Source of the DNA: an uncultured Oscillospiraceae bacterium
GTDB taxonomy: Bacteria; Bacillota; Clostridia; Oscillospirales; Oscillospiraceae
DNA length: 64,000 nucleotides
Direction of reading: 5' to 3'
Assembly: GCA_934646185.1 (NCBI GenBank)
Contig: CAKUEH010000009.1
Span: 16,260-80,259, forward strand
A program made the position numbers and the translations under genes. Below, piece by piece: positions 1 to 7,874 of the stretch (positions are counted from its first letter, which is position 1; every line of letters begins with the position of its first letter). A model generated the notes under the pieces. The model had not been told where the DNA came from, made no database searches, and saw nothing but the letters and a program-made list of their open reading frames with translations.

Positions 1-1348
1 TCGTCGGCATGTTGCTCAGATCGCCGTATTTGAGCGCCGCCATCGCGATGCATTTGGCCGTCTGCGGCAGCTCTTCGTCGGAAACGGTCTGGTTTTCCTT
101 AATTTTGCTGGTCACGTAATCCGTCACGTCCGCAATGAGCGTTTCGAGGCGCATGACGCCGCCCGCGCGGGTCTTGAAGGGCTTGCCGTCCTTGCCGTTC
201 ATCGTGCCGAAGCCGATGTGCCCGAGCTGCGTGTCCGCGCCGACGAGCCCGGCCTTTTTCGCCACGCGGAAGACCTGCTCAAAGTGCAGGTTCTGCCGCT
301 TGTCGGTCAGGTACATATATTTCTGCGGGTGATAGTCCTGCTCGCGCTGGACAATGGTGGCAAGATCGGTCGTAGCATAGAGCGTCGCGCCGTCGGACTT
401 GACGAGAATGCACGGCGGAACCTCCTTCGCGTCTGTCTCCTCCTGCACCGGCACGACCAGCGCACCCTCGGATTCCACGCACAGCCCCTTGGACTTGACC
501 GTTTCGAGCATCTGCGGGATATATTTCTGCGCGTCGCTCTCGCCGAGCCACACGTCGAAGCTCACGCCGAGATTGTCATAGTTGCGCTTGAGATCCTCGA
601 CGGACACGCGCAGGATGTGCTGCCAGAGTGCGCGCTCGCCGCGCTCGCCGTGCTGCAGGCGGAACGTTTCCTCGTGCGCGCGGGCCGCGAAGGTCTCGTC
701 CTCCTTGCTGCGGGCGCTGGCGGTTGGGTAGATGCGCTCGAGCTCGGAGATCGTGAACGGCGCTTCGGCGGGGTATTCGCCGGTGAAGTCGGGGTCAAAG
801 TAGGGGAGTCCCGGCTTTTCGTCCTGCAGCTGCGCCATGATCAGGCCCATCTGCAGACCCCAGTCGCCCAAATGGATATCGCCGATCACGTGATTGCCGA
901 AGAACCGGTAAATGCGCTTGAGTGATTCGCCGATGATGGCGCTGCGCAGATGACCGACGTGCAGGGGCTTTGCCACGTTCGGGCCGCCGTAATCCAATAC
1001 GATCGTGCAGGCGGCAGGGTCATTCTGCGCGCCGTAGTGCGGCGTCTGCGCCATCTCGCGCAGATAGGATGCCAGATAGTCCTCGGAGAGCTTCAGATTC
1101 AAAAAACCCGGCATCACGGCCTCGGCACTGGAAAACATTTCGTGCTCGCCCAGCGCCTCCAGAACGGCGTTTGCGATCTGGATGGGGGCCTTGTGGTACT
1201 GCTTCGCGGCGGCCAGCGCGCCGTTGCACTGGTATTCGCAGAGGTCGGGACGGTTGGAAAGCGTGGCCCTGCCATAGGCCGCGTCAAACCCGGCCCGTTC
1301 AAAAGCCCCCGCCAGCTGCTCAGAGATCAGATCGATCAAAAATTTCAT
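1..1348 (-). CDS. argS: arginyl-tRNA synthetase, C-terminus cut by window edge
   Basis: Charges tRNA-Arg with arginine in the cytoplasm. The reading frame starts at the ATG at 1346-1348 and runs off the left edge, so about 449 residues of a roughly 550-600 residue enzyme are present. An N-terminal Arg-tRNA-synthetase domain occupies about residues 1-95. The class I HIGH motif appears as HVGH at about residues 130-133, within GGPNVAKPLHVGHLRSA. A GTMNGKDGKPFKTRAGG stretch further on corresponds to the KMSKS-like loop region of ArgRS. The anticodon-binding DALR domain is missing only because of the window boundary. No frame break is seen. Confidence 0.95.
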   Translation of the reverse strand, partial: MKFLIDLISEQLAGAFERAGFDAAYGRATLSNRPDLCEYQCNGALAAAKQYHKAPIQIANAVLEALGEHEMFSSAEAVMPGFLNLKLSEDYLASYLREMAQTPHYGAQNDPAACTIVLDYGGPNVAKPLHVGHLRSAIIGESLKRIYRFFGNHVIGDIHLGDWGLQMGLIMAQLQDEKPGLPYFDPDFTGEYPAEAPFTISELERIYPTASARSKEDETFAARAHEETFRLQHGERGERALWQHILRVSVEDLKRNYDNLGVSFDVWLGESDAQKYIPQMLETVKSKGLCVESEGALVVPVQEETDAKEVPPCILVKSDGATLYATTDLATIVQREQDYHPQKYMYLTDKRQNLHFEQVFRVAKKAGLVGADTQLGHIGFGTMNGKDGKPFKTRAGGVMRLETLIADVTDYVTSKIKENQTVSDEELPQTAKCIAMAALKYGDLSNMPT

Positions 1349-1439
1349 GCGTGTCACCCTTTATCATGTCATAATCTTCTACATTATAACAGAACCCACC
1401 GCGGTTGTACAGAGAAAAAACAGGGAGAAGCCGCGCACA

Positions 1440-1582
1440 AAAGCCTCCCCTGAAAGGGGAGGCATCATTTATGTCAGCAAACGACGGGGGGATTGATTGC
1501 AGATTTCAGAGTGCCCCGGGATTTGCAGCGTTCGAATCCCCTCAGGCGCTTCGCGCCAGCTCTCCTGGAAGGGGAGCCTTTC
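1440..1582. repeat. Family A hairpin repeat, near-complete copy
   Basis: It begins with a left hairpin (CCTCCCC/GGGGAGG), passes through TTCGAATCCCCTCAG, then an inner hairpin GGCGC-TTC-GCGCC, and ends with a right hairpin (CTCC/GGAG type) and GCCTTT. It finishes 3 bases before the stop codon of the minus-strand mog gene, so it may supply the 3' end of that transcript. The same modular sequence recurs at least sixteen more times in this window. Confidence 0.85.
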
Positions 1583-1585
1583 TTA

Positions 1586-2068
1586 TCAGCCGTGGCCCTC
1601 GGCGGCGAGCATGCGCATGGCGTGCTCGAGGGCGCCGAGTACGGCGGAGAGGTTTTCCCGCGCGGCCTTTTCGGAGCCGGGGAGGTTCAGGATCAGACTG
1701 CTGCCGCGCGTCCCGGCTACGGCGCGCGAGAGCATGGCGCGGGGCGTGGCCTTGAGGCCCTCGATCCACATGGCGACGGGGATGGCTCGGATCTCGCGGT
1801 CGAGCACGGCGAGCGTCGCCTCCGGCGTCACGTCGCGCGGCGAAAGCCCGGTGCCGCCGGTGGTCACAATGAGGCCGATCTTCTTTTCATCCGCGCAGGC
1901 GCGAAGCTCCGCGCTGATTCTCTCCGCCTCGTCCGGTATGACAGCGGTATGAACGACGGAAAAGCCCATGCCTTCCAGCATCGCGCAGACGGCGGGGCCG
2001 CTGGTATCCTGCCGGAGACCCCGGCTGCCAAGGTCGCTGACGGTGATGACTGCTGCTGTGCAGCTCAT
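1586..2068 (-). CDS. MogA/MoaB-family molybdopterin adenylyltransferase-like protein
   Basis: 160 residues, one MoCF-biosynthesis (MogA/MoaB) domain, which in characterised members adenylylates molybdopterin before molybdate insertion. The hallmark loop TTGGTGLSPRDVTPEAT lies at about residues 69-85, and GTRGSSLILNLPGS near 120-133 matches the second conserved substrate-binding segment. The ATG at 2066-2068 is preceded by GCAGGAGGGATCA and overlaps the stop of the upstream IclR gene by 4 bases (ATGA), so the two are translationally coupled. The longer open frame upstream lacks a suitable ribosome binding site and overlaps the IclR gene. The neighbouring MoeA-like and modABC genes support a molybdenum role. 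Confidence 0.88.
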   Translation of the reverse strand: MSCTAAVITVSDLGSRGLRQDTSGPAVCAMLEGMGFSVVHTAVIPDEAERISAELRACADEKKIGLIVTTGGTGLSPRDVTPEATLAVLDREIRAIPVAMWIEGLKATPRAMLSRAVAGTRGSSLILNLPGSEKAARENLSAVLGALEHAMRMLAAEGHG

Positions 2069-2844
2069 ATTGATCCCTCCTGCTTTCGATAGCCCAGCGC
2101 CGTCGAGATCATGCGCGCAGTGTCCTGCACGCAGCTGACGGCGTTCAGAAATTCGTCCGAATGGATGCTGCGGAACATGCCGATCACGCCGACGGCATAC
2201 CGCACTTCGCCCTCCGCGGTATAGACCGGCGCGGAAATGGAACGCAGGCCGATCTTGTACTCGCCGTTTTCGATCGCGTAGCCGTTTTCCCGGCAGACGT
2301 CCAGCTCCTGCAGCAGCGCCTGCACATCCGTCACGGTATACGGCGTGAAGGGCGCCCGTGTGATGCGGCGGAGCAGACGCTCGGCCTCCTGCGGCGGACG
2401 GCTGGCCAGAAAGACCTTTCCCTGCGACGTACAGTAGATGGGCAGCCGCGCGCCGGCGTCGGAGACGATGCGCAGCTTGTCGCGCGCCTCGACCTGATCG
2501 AGCGTGATGACGGATGTTCCTTCGCAGATCGACAGCATCACGGACGCGCCGGACTGCTGGGCCAGCAGCTCCATGTGGGGCCGCGCCACGAGCGAAATGT
2601 CCCACGAGCGCTCCACCTGCCGCCCGAATTCAAACAGCCGCAGACCGAGCGCGTATTTTCCGTCCGCCGTCTGCGTCACAACGTCGTAGGCGCGCATCGT
2701 CGCCAGCAGCCCGAAGACCGTGCTTTTGGGATAGCCGCTCTTCTGCACGAGCTCCGTCAGCGGCATGGGCTTCGCCGCCTGATTCAGCAGCTGCAGCAGC
2801 TCCATGGCCTTGGCGACGGACAAGATGATATTTCCATCCATCAT
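2065..2844 (-). CDS. IclR-family transcriptional regulator
   Basis: 259 residues with the standard two-domain layout: an N-terminal winged helix-turn-helix (about residues 6-65, including PLTELVQKSGYPKSTVFGLL) and a C-terminal GAF-like effector domain (about 75-250). It is the first gene of a two-gene minus-strand operon with the MogA-like gene and is divergent from the MoeA-like gene at 3010. The 165-base gap between them carries three CCGACA repeats and a TCGGA inverted arm, a good candidate operator for this protein. The effector is unknown. The neighbourhood suggests control of molybdenum cofactor genes or of a molybdoenzyme outside the window. Confidence 0.9.
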   Translation of the reverse strand: MMDGNIILSVAKAMELLQLLNQAAKPMPLTELVQKSGYPKSTVFGLLATMRAYDVVTQTADGKYALGLRLFEFGRQVERSWDISLVARPHMELLAQQSGASVMLSICEGTSVITLDQVEARDKLRIVSDAGARLPIYCTSQGKVFLASRPPQEAERLLRRITRAPFTPYTVTDVQALLQELDVCRENGYAIENGEYKIGLRSISAPVYTAEGEVRYAVGVIGMFRSIHSDEFLNAVSCVQDTARMISTALGYRKQEGSI

Positions 2845-2906
2845 GGCAGCTCAACCTCTCCTTTCCTGTTTATCATAGCGCACCCGTTATTCGCCGTCAA
2901 GAATAT

Positions 2907-2941
2907 CCGACAAAGCCGACAGAAAATCCGACAATATCGGA
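2907..2941. promoter_or_regulatory. candidate IclR operator
   Basis: CCGACA occurs at 2907-2912, 2916-2921 and 2928-2933. The last copy is followed by TCGGA, giving TCCGA-CAATA-TCGGA. The cluster sits between the divergent IclR and MoeA-like genes. Assignment to the IclR protein is inference from position. Confidence 0.5.
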
Positions 2942-3009
2942 CACTTGATTTGAATTTGCATGGGCCGGAATGATAAAATATCGAAAAAAGCGCGGGAGGC
3001 GAACCGGAT

Positions 3010-4029
3010 ATGAAGCTGATCCGGACGGAGGACGCGGTAGGGCGTGTGCTCTGCCACGACATGACGCAGATCATCAAGGACACGTACAAGGACGCCCGCT
3101 TCCGCAAGGGCCACGTCGTGACCGAGGCGGATATCCCCGTGCTTTTGAGCATGGGCAAGGAGCATCTGTACGTCTGGGAAATGACGCCCGGCATGGTGCA
3201 TGAAAACGACGCGGCGGAGCGGCTGCTGGCTCTGTGCGGGCAGGAAAACATGACCCGCACGGAGGTCAAAGAGGGCAAGATCGAGCTGAAGGCGGCCTGC
3301 GACGGCGTATTTCTGGTCGATTCCGCGCGCCTCGTTGCGGTCAACAGTCAGGACGAGGTCATGATCGCCACCCGCAAGGGAGGCACGGCCGTTCGCAAGG
3401 GCGATAAGCTCGCGGGCATGCGCGTCATTCCGCTGATTATGAAAGAAGAAACGCTCCGCAAGGCGGAGCAGGCGGCAGGGGAGCGGCCGCTTCTGTCCCT
3501 GCGCCCGTTTGTGCGCAGAACGGCTTGCATCGTCGCGACCGGAGGCGAGGTCAAGTCCGGCCTCATCCGGGACACGTTCACACCGGTCGTGATCGAAAAG
3601 CTGAAGACCTGCGGCATTGAGACGCTGGAGGTCGTCTATTCCGGCGACGGCGTGGAAAATGTCCGAAATGCGGTTCTGGACATGCGGGCAAAAAAGCCCG
3701 ATATGATCCTCTGTACCGGCGGCATGAGCGTCGACCCGGACGACAATACGCCCGGCGGCATCAGGGCGGCCGGCGCGGATATCGTCGCCTACGGCGCGCC
3801 GGTCCTGCCGGGCGCGATGTTCCTGCTCGGGTATTTTGAGGACGGCATGCCCGTCATGGGCCTGCCCGGCTGCGTCATGTACGCGGGCGCGACGGTCTTC
3901 GACCTGATGCTCCCCAGGATCGCGGCGGATGTTCCCGCCACCCGCGCCGACATCGCAGCCCTCGGCGAAGGCGGCCTGTGCCTCGGCTGCTCTGAATGCC
4001 ATTACCCGGTCTGCCCGTTCGGGAAATAA
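3010..4029 (+). CDS. MoeA-like molybdopterin-binding protein with C-terminal cysteine motif
   Basis: 339 residues containing a MoCF-biosynthesis/MoeA-type domain (about residues 165-310). It includes a TGGEVKSGLIRD segment and ILCTGGMSVDPDDNTPGG, the molybdopterin-binding loop, followed by LPGAMFLLG and VMGLPGCVMY. The N-terminal ~150 residues resemble the substrate-binding part of clostridial MoeA paralogues rather than the full MoeA. The protein ends in CLGCSECHYPVCPFGK, a four-cysteine tail that could bind a metal. It probably acts in molybdate insertion or cofactor maturation for a molybdenum hydroxylase. GGAGGCGAACCGGAT precedes the ATG. It is transcribed away from the IclR gene and toward modABC. 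Confidence 0.85.
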   Translation: MKLIRTEDAVGRVLCHDMTQIIKDTYKDARFRKGHVVTEADIPVLLSMGKEHLYVWEMTPGMVHENDAAERLLALCGQENMTRTEVKEGKIELKAACDGVFLVDSARLVAVNSQDEVMIATRKGGTAVRKGDKLAGMRVIPLIMKEETLRKAEQAAGERPLLSLRPFVRRTACIVATGGEVKSGLIRDTFTPVVIEKLKTCGIETLEVVYSGDGVENVRNAVLDMRAKKPDMILCTGGMSVDPDDNTPGGIRAAGADIVAYGAPVLPGAMFLLGYFEDGMPVMGLPGCVMYAGATVFDLMLPRIAADVPATRADIAALGEGGLCLGCSECHYPVCPFGK

Positions 4030-4037
4030 ACCGTATT

Positions 4038-4200
4038 GTAGGGGCCGATGCCCACATCGGCCCATTCGGAAGCTGCGAATTCGCTGAAGATTTCCGACAA
4101 AACGATGCAAACTGCCGGGCCGATGTGTACCGGCAAGCGGCAGACCCACATCCGTAACGCTCCTTCGTCGCGAACGGCTGTGTCCGGCATCGGCCCCTAC
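4038..4200. repeat. Family B element, long form (inverted partner of 7219-7381)
   Basis: It starts GTAGGGGCCGATGCCCACATCGG and ends CATCGGCCCCTAC. The right arm carries an insert of about 60 bases (from TACCGGCAAGCGGC to GGCTGTGTCC) not present in the 105-bp copies. The copy at 7219-7381 carries the same insert in reverse complement with one visible mismatch. The gap 4030-4370 holds this element, a partial family A copy and the modA leader. Confidence 0.85.
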
Positions 4201-4206
4201 AGCTCT

Positions 4207-4290
4207 GAAATCAGCAACAAATCCCCTCCGTCATTTTCTTCGAAAATGCCACCTCCCCTTACCGCGCGTGGCACGGCAGGGGGAGGCTTG
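4207..4290. repeat. Family A repeat, left half, reversed
   Basis: It reads AATCCCCTCCGTCATTTTC, TTCGAAAATGCC and ACCTCCCCTTACC...GGGGGAGGC, the reverse complement of the left half of the full copies at 36771 and 60827. The CATTTTC/GAAAATG inner stem is intact. It lies about 80 bases upstream of modA. Confidence 0.75.
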
Positions 4291-4370
4291 AATGCGGTTG
4301 TATCCATCGTTATCCTCGCAAAAGAATTGCAATCAGATAAAAATTTCCACATAAGAAAGGAACACACAAC

Positions 4371-5309
4371 ATGAAAAAGTTACTTGCGCTTCTGCTCGTT
4401 CTGGTCATGGTGCTGAGCCTTGCGGCCTGCGCGGCCAAGACCGAGCCCGCTGCCGACGCTCCGGCTGAGGAGCCCGCCCCCACGGAGACTGCTCCCGCCG
4501 AGGAAACGAAGGAGCCCGAACAGGCCGAAGAGCCCGCTGTCGAAGAGCAGCCCGTTGAGGTTGCCGAACCCGTCGAGCTGACGGTCTTCGCCGCCGCTTC
4601 CCTGACCGAGTCCCTGACGGCTATCGCGGAGAAGTACATGCAGGAGAACCCGAACGTGACGCTCAGCTTCAACTTCGATTCCTCCGGCAAGCTGCTTACC
4701 CAGATCAAGGAAGGCGCTGCGTGCGATCTGTTCATTTCCGCCGCTCCCAAGCAGATGAACGCGCTGGACGGCGCGCTCAAGGACGATGCCGACAAGAACC
4801 CCGACGGACTTGACATGCTCGTCGAGGGCAGCCGCATCGACCTGCTCGAAAACAAGGTCGCGCTGGCCGTCGCCGACGGCAACCCCAAGGGCATCGAGAG
4901 CTTTGACCAGCTGGCAGAGCTGCTGCAGTCCGGCGACGTCATGCTCGCCATCGGCAACAGCGACGTGCCCGTCGGCCAGTACACGCAGAAGATCTTTGCC
5001 TACTACGGCATCGACGAGACTGCCGTCGCCGGCAATCTGACCTACGGCTCCAACGTCAAGGAAGTCACCACCGCTGTCAGCGAGGGTACGGTCGACTGCG
5101 GCATCATCTATGCCTCTGACGCCTACTCCGCAAACCTGACCGTCGCCGCCGAGGCGACCGCCGACATGTGCGGCCAGGTCATCTATCCCGCCGCCGTGCT
5201 GAACACCTCCGAGCTGCAGGAGGCTGCCGCCGCGTTCCTGACCTATCTGCAGGGCGCCGAGGCCTCCGCAGAGTTCGAGAAGGTCCTGTTCACGCCGCTG
5301 AGCAAATAA
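4371..5309 (+). CDS. modA: molybdate ABC transporter substrate-binding lipoprotein
   Basis: 312 residues. A lipoprotein signal (MKKLLALLLVLVMVLSLAAC, lipidated Cys20) is followed by an acidic, proline-rich linker to about residue 63 and then a periplasmic-binding fold. LTVFAAASLTESLTAIAEKY and FNFDSSGKLLTQI are the typical ModA ligand-binding segments, with ADVFISA-like CDLFISAAPKQMN next and a VPVGQYTQK segment later. It captures molybdate or tungstate outside the membrane and delivers it to ModBC. AGAAAGGAACACACAAC precedes the ATG. It is first in modABC. A strong hairpin after the stop codon suggests it is made in excess over the membrane subunits. Confidence 0.94.
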   Translation: MKKLLALLLVLVMVLSLAACAAKTEPAADAPAEEPAPTETAPAEETKEPEQAEEPAVEEQPVEVAEPVELTVFAAASLTESLTAIAEKYMQENPNVTLSFNFDSSGKLLTQIKEGAACDLFISAAPKQMNALDGALKDDADKNPDGLDMLVEGSRIDLLENKVALAVADGNPKGIESFDQLAELLQSGDVMLAIGNSDVPVGQYTQKIFAYYGIDETAVAGNLTYGSNVKEVTTAVSEGTVDCGIIYASDAYSANLTVAAEATADMCGQVIYPAAVLNTSELQEAAAAFLTYLQGAEASAEFEKVLFTPLSK

Positions 5310-5327
5310 TTCCTTCCGGTTTTCTCT

Positions 5328-5354
5328 GGGCAGGGCGCAATTTGCGCCCTGCCC
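5328..5354 (+). terminator. hairpin between modA and modB
   Basis: A 12-bp perfect stem GGGCAGGGCGCA/TGCGCCCTGCCC with a 3-base loop is followed by GAATCCCGTTTTT. It lies between the modA stop and the modB ribosome binding site. It could be a partial terminator or an mRNA-stabilising hairpin that sets modA above modBC. Confidence 0.65.
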
Positions 5355-5380
5355 GAATCCCGTTTTTCAGGAGGTCTTGC

Positions 5381-6070
5381 ATGGACTGGTATCCGCTTTT
5401 CAACTCCCTGCGCATCGCCGCCATCAGCGCGGTGGTCGTGTTTTTCGCGGGCATTGCCGCCGCGTATTATATCGCGAAGCTCCCGCGTCTGGTCAAAGGC
5501 GTGTTAGACGTATTTCTGACGCTCCCGCTGGTGCTGCCGCCCACGGTCGTGGGCTATCTTCTGCTGCGCGTGCTGGGCCCGAAGCGCCTCATTGGCGCGT
5601 GGGTGCTGCAGACGTTCGGCACCCGGCTGGTGATGACCTGGTGGTCGGCGATCTTCGCCACGGTCGTGGTCGTGTTCCCGCTGATGTACCGCACGGTGCG
5701 CGGCGCGTTTGAAGCCGTTGACGAGACGCTGGCCTACGCCGGTCAGACGCTCGGTCTGTCCAATACCTATATTTTCTGGCACATCCGCATGCCCTACTGC
5801 CGGCAGGGCGTTCTGGCGGGCGCGGTGCTGGCGTTTGCCCGTGCGCTCGGCGAATACGGCGCGACGAGCATGATCGCGGGCTATACCCCCGGCAAGACCG
5901 CGACGGTCTCCACCACGGTCTATCAGCTCTGGCAGATCAACAACGACGAGCTGGCGCTCAAGTGGGTCATGGTGAACGTCGGGATCTCCGCCGTCATTCT
6001 TCTGGTCGTGAACATGCTGGAAAAGAAGAGCCTGTCGGCGGCCGGCAGGGGAAGGAGGCGGCGCGCATGA
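5381..6070 (+). CDS. modB: molybdate ABC transporter permease
   Basis: 229 residues with about five membrane helices. It belongs to the ModB/CysU binding-protein-dependent permease family. The cytoplasmic EAA loop that contacts the ATPase is visible as ALGEYGATSMIAGY. The start is the ATG at 5381, preceded by TCAGGAGGTCTTGC; the longer open frame overlaps modA and is not used. The stop overlaps the modC start as ATGA (6067-6070), so modB and modC are translationally coupled. It forms the membrane channel of the molybdate importer. Confidence 0.94.
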   Translation: MDWYPLFNSLRIAAISAVVVFFAGIAAAYYIAKLPRLVKGVLDVFLTLPLVLPPTVVGYLLLRVLGPKRLIGAWVLQTFGTRLVMTWWSAIFATVVVVFPLMYRTVRGAFEAVDETLAYAGQTLGLSNTYIFWHIRMPYCRQGVLAGAVLAFARALGEYGATSMIAGYTPGKTATVSTTVYQLWQINNDELALKWVMVNVGISAVILLVVNMLEKKSLSAAGRGRRRRA

Positions 6071-7116
6071 GCCTCATTGTGGATATTGAAAAGAAACTGG
6101 GCAGCTTTACGCTCCGCTCCAAATTTGAGACCGGAAGCGGCACCATGGCGCTGCTCGGCGCGTCCGGCTGCGGAAAGAGCGTGACGCTCCGCTGCATCGC
6201 GGGCATCATGACGCCGGACAGAGGGCGCATCGTGCTCGACGGCGAGATGCTGTTTGACAGCGAAAAGCGCATCGACCTCACGCCGCAGCAGCGGCGCGTG
6301 GGGTATCTGTTCCAGCAGTATGCCCTGTTTCCCAACATGACCGTCGCGCAGAACATCCAGTGCGGCATCCGCGGCGGCAGCCGCGCGGAAAAACAGGCGC
6401 AGGCCGCCGCGCAGATCCGCCGCTTCCGACTGGAAGGGCTGGAAAAGAAATACCCGGTGCAGCTCTCCGGCGGGCAGCAGCAGCGCGTCGCGCTGGCGCG
6501 CATCCTCGCCTCGGAGCCGCGCGCGATCTTGCTCGACGAGCCGTTTTCCGCGCTGGATACGTTCCTTAAATGGAACCTGGAGCTGGAGCTGGCCGACCTG
6601 CTGGCCGGGTTCCCCGGCCCGATCCTCTGGGTCAGCCACGATCTCGGCGAGTGCTACCGCAACTGCAAAACGGTCTGCGTCATGGAAAACGGACGCTCCG
6701 GCACGGTAACGGATATGCAGGAGCTGGTCCGCCATCCCGCGACGCAGGACGCCGCGCGGCTGGCCGGCTGCCGCAATTTCCTTCCGGCGCACCGCTGCGC
6801 GGAGGGCGTGCGGCTGGACGGCTGGGCGCTCACGCTGCCGCTGCGCACGGAAGGGGAGCAGGCTGCCGTCGCGGTCCCGGACAGCGCGGTCACGCTGCAC
6901 GCCGGGCCGTACCGCGCGGTCGTCTTCCGCGTGATCCGCGATCTGGATGCCTCCATCGTCCTGCTCCGCCCGGAGCGGCAGCCGGACGCGCCGCTGCTCC
7001 GCGCCGTGCTCCAAAAGGACGTGTCCGCAGAGCCCGACCAGACGGTCTTCTTTGATCTCCGCCCGGACGCCTGCCTCTGCTATCCGGTCGAACCGGCGCG
7101 GGCAGCCGCGCCATAA
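6067..7116 (+). CDS. modC: molybdate ABC transporter ATP-binding protein
   Basis: 349 residues. The Walker A motif GASGCGKS is at about residues 31-38, the Q-loop at YLFQQYALFP, the signature LSGGQQQR at about 133-140, Walker B ILLDEPFSALD shortly after, and the switch histidine in WVSHDLGE. A C-terminal domain of about 110 residues follows, as in the regulated MalK/ModC group, and probably carries a TOBE-like molybdate-sensing fold. It powers ModB. The start overlaps the modB stop by 4 bases. Transcription probably ends at the hairpin at 7131-7168. Confidence 0.94.
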   Translation: MSLIVDIEKKLGSFTLRSKFETGSGTMALLGASGCGKSVTLRCIAGIMTPDRGRIVLDGEMLFDSEKRIDLTPQQRRVGYLFQQYALFPNMTVAQNIQCGIRGGSRAEKQAQAAAQIRRFRLEGLEKKYPVQLSGGQQQRVALARILASEPRAILLDEPFSALDTFLKWNLELELADLLAGFPGPILWVSHDLGECYRNCKTVCVMENGRSGTVTDMQELVRHPATQDAARLAGCRNFLPAHRCAEGVRLDGWALTLPLRTEGEQAAVAVPDSAVTLHAGPYRAVVFRVIRDLDASIVLLRPERQPDAPLLRAVLQKDVSAEPDQTVFFDLRPDACLCYPVEPARAAAP

Positions 7117-7130
7117 CGCAACCGCCGAAA

Positions 7131-7168
7131 ACGCCTCCCCCTGCCATACAGACGGCATGGGGAGGCGT
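7131..7168 (+). terminator. hairpin after modC
   Basis: ACGCCTCCCC at 7131-7140 pairs with GGGGAGGCGT at 7159-7168, and the stem is extended inside by TGCC/GGCA. It lies 15 bases after the modC stop. The downstream T run is weak (CGCCTTTTCGG). Confidence 0.6.
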
Positions 7169-7218
7169 CGCCTTTTCGGGATCCCACGGCGAGTTTGTGA
7201 GTATCTGCCTGATTGTGC

Positions 7219-7381
7219 GTAGGGGCCGATGCCGGTCACAGCCGTTCGCGACGAAGGAGCGTTACGGATGTGGGTCTGCCGCTTGCCGGTACACATCGGC
7301 CTGTGCAGGATGCACCGTTTTTTTCGGTAATTTTCTGCGAATTCGCAACATTTTCGGGCAGACAGAGTCGTCGGCCCCTAC
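7219..7381. repeat. Family B element, long form (inverted partner of 4038-4200)
   Basis: It starts GTAGGGGCCGATGCCGG and ends AGAGTCGTCGGCCCCTAC. It contains the same about 60-base insert as the copy at 4038-4200 but reverse-complemented, so modABC lies between two long inverted repeats. The gap 7117-7523 holds the mod terminator, this element and the PadR promoter region. Confidence 0.85.
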
Positions 7382-7523
7382 AGATTTGCAGACGTCAATC
7401 GGGTGGAGCGTACGCATTTTTGGGGCGCTCCGGAATTTGCGGCGGATTGCTTGACAGAGCGAAGAGAATATGCTATCCTATACATAGCAATACAAAATAC
7501 TTAGAAATACAAGGAGCATGCGG

Positions 7524-7874
7524 ATGGAAGAACGCTTTTTGCAGCAGCTCAAGAAGGGCGTATTGGAGCTGCTGGTTTTGCAGACGATCTGCCGCGGGCC
7601 GACCTACGGCTATGAGCTGATCGCGCAGCTCGGCAGCCGATCCGGCGGGCTGTTTACGCTCCGGGAGGGGACACTCTACCCGATTTTATACCGGCTGGAG
7701 GACGACGGACTGATCGAGGCCGTCTGGCAGCAGGAGTCCGGGCGCGCGGCCCCGCGGAAGATCTATTCCGCGACGGAAAAGGGCAGAAAAGAAAACGAAC
7801 GCCGCCTCGGCCTCTGGGCCGGATTCCGGACGGCGGTAGACCAGTTTTGCGGGGAGGATGCAGGACATGAATGA
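7524..7874 (+). CDS. PadR-family transcriptional regulator
   Basis: 116 residues, one PadR winged helix domain. LELLVLQTICRGPTYGYEL and LREGTLYPILYRLEDDGLI are the characteristic segments. The ATG at 7524 is chosen over 7518 because AAGGAG at 7511-7516 is then 7 bases away rather than 1. It overlaps the downstream membrane-protein gene by 8 bases. PadR plus a short membrane protein with a DUF1700-like N-terminus is a common clostridial arrangement in which PadR represses its own operon. The inducer is unknown. The AT-rich leader (CTATACATAGCAATACAAAA) probably holds promoter and operator. Confidence 0.9.
   Translation: MEERFLQQLKKGVLELLVLQTICRGPTYGYELIAQLGSRSGGLFTLREGTLYPILYRLEDDGLIEAVWQQESGRAAPRKIYSATEKGRKENERRLGLWAGFRTAVDQFCGEDAGHE

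Noticed and set aside
4002..4190. short ORFs within family B elements, with similar peptides at several loci
   Set aside because: The peptide similarity comes from the DNA repeat itself; no ribosome sites and changing frames.
5923..7296. 457-residue open frame on the minus strand across modC
   Set aside because: Antisense to modC, and its start lies inside a family B element.
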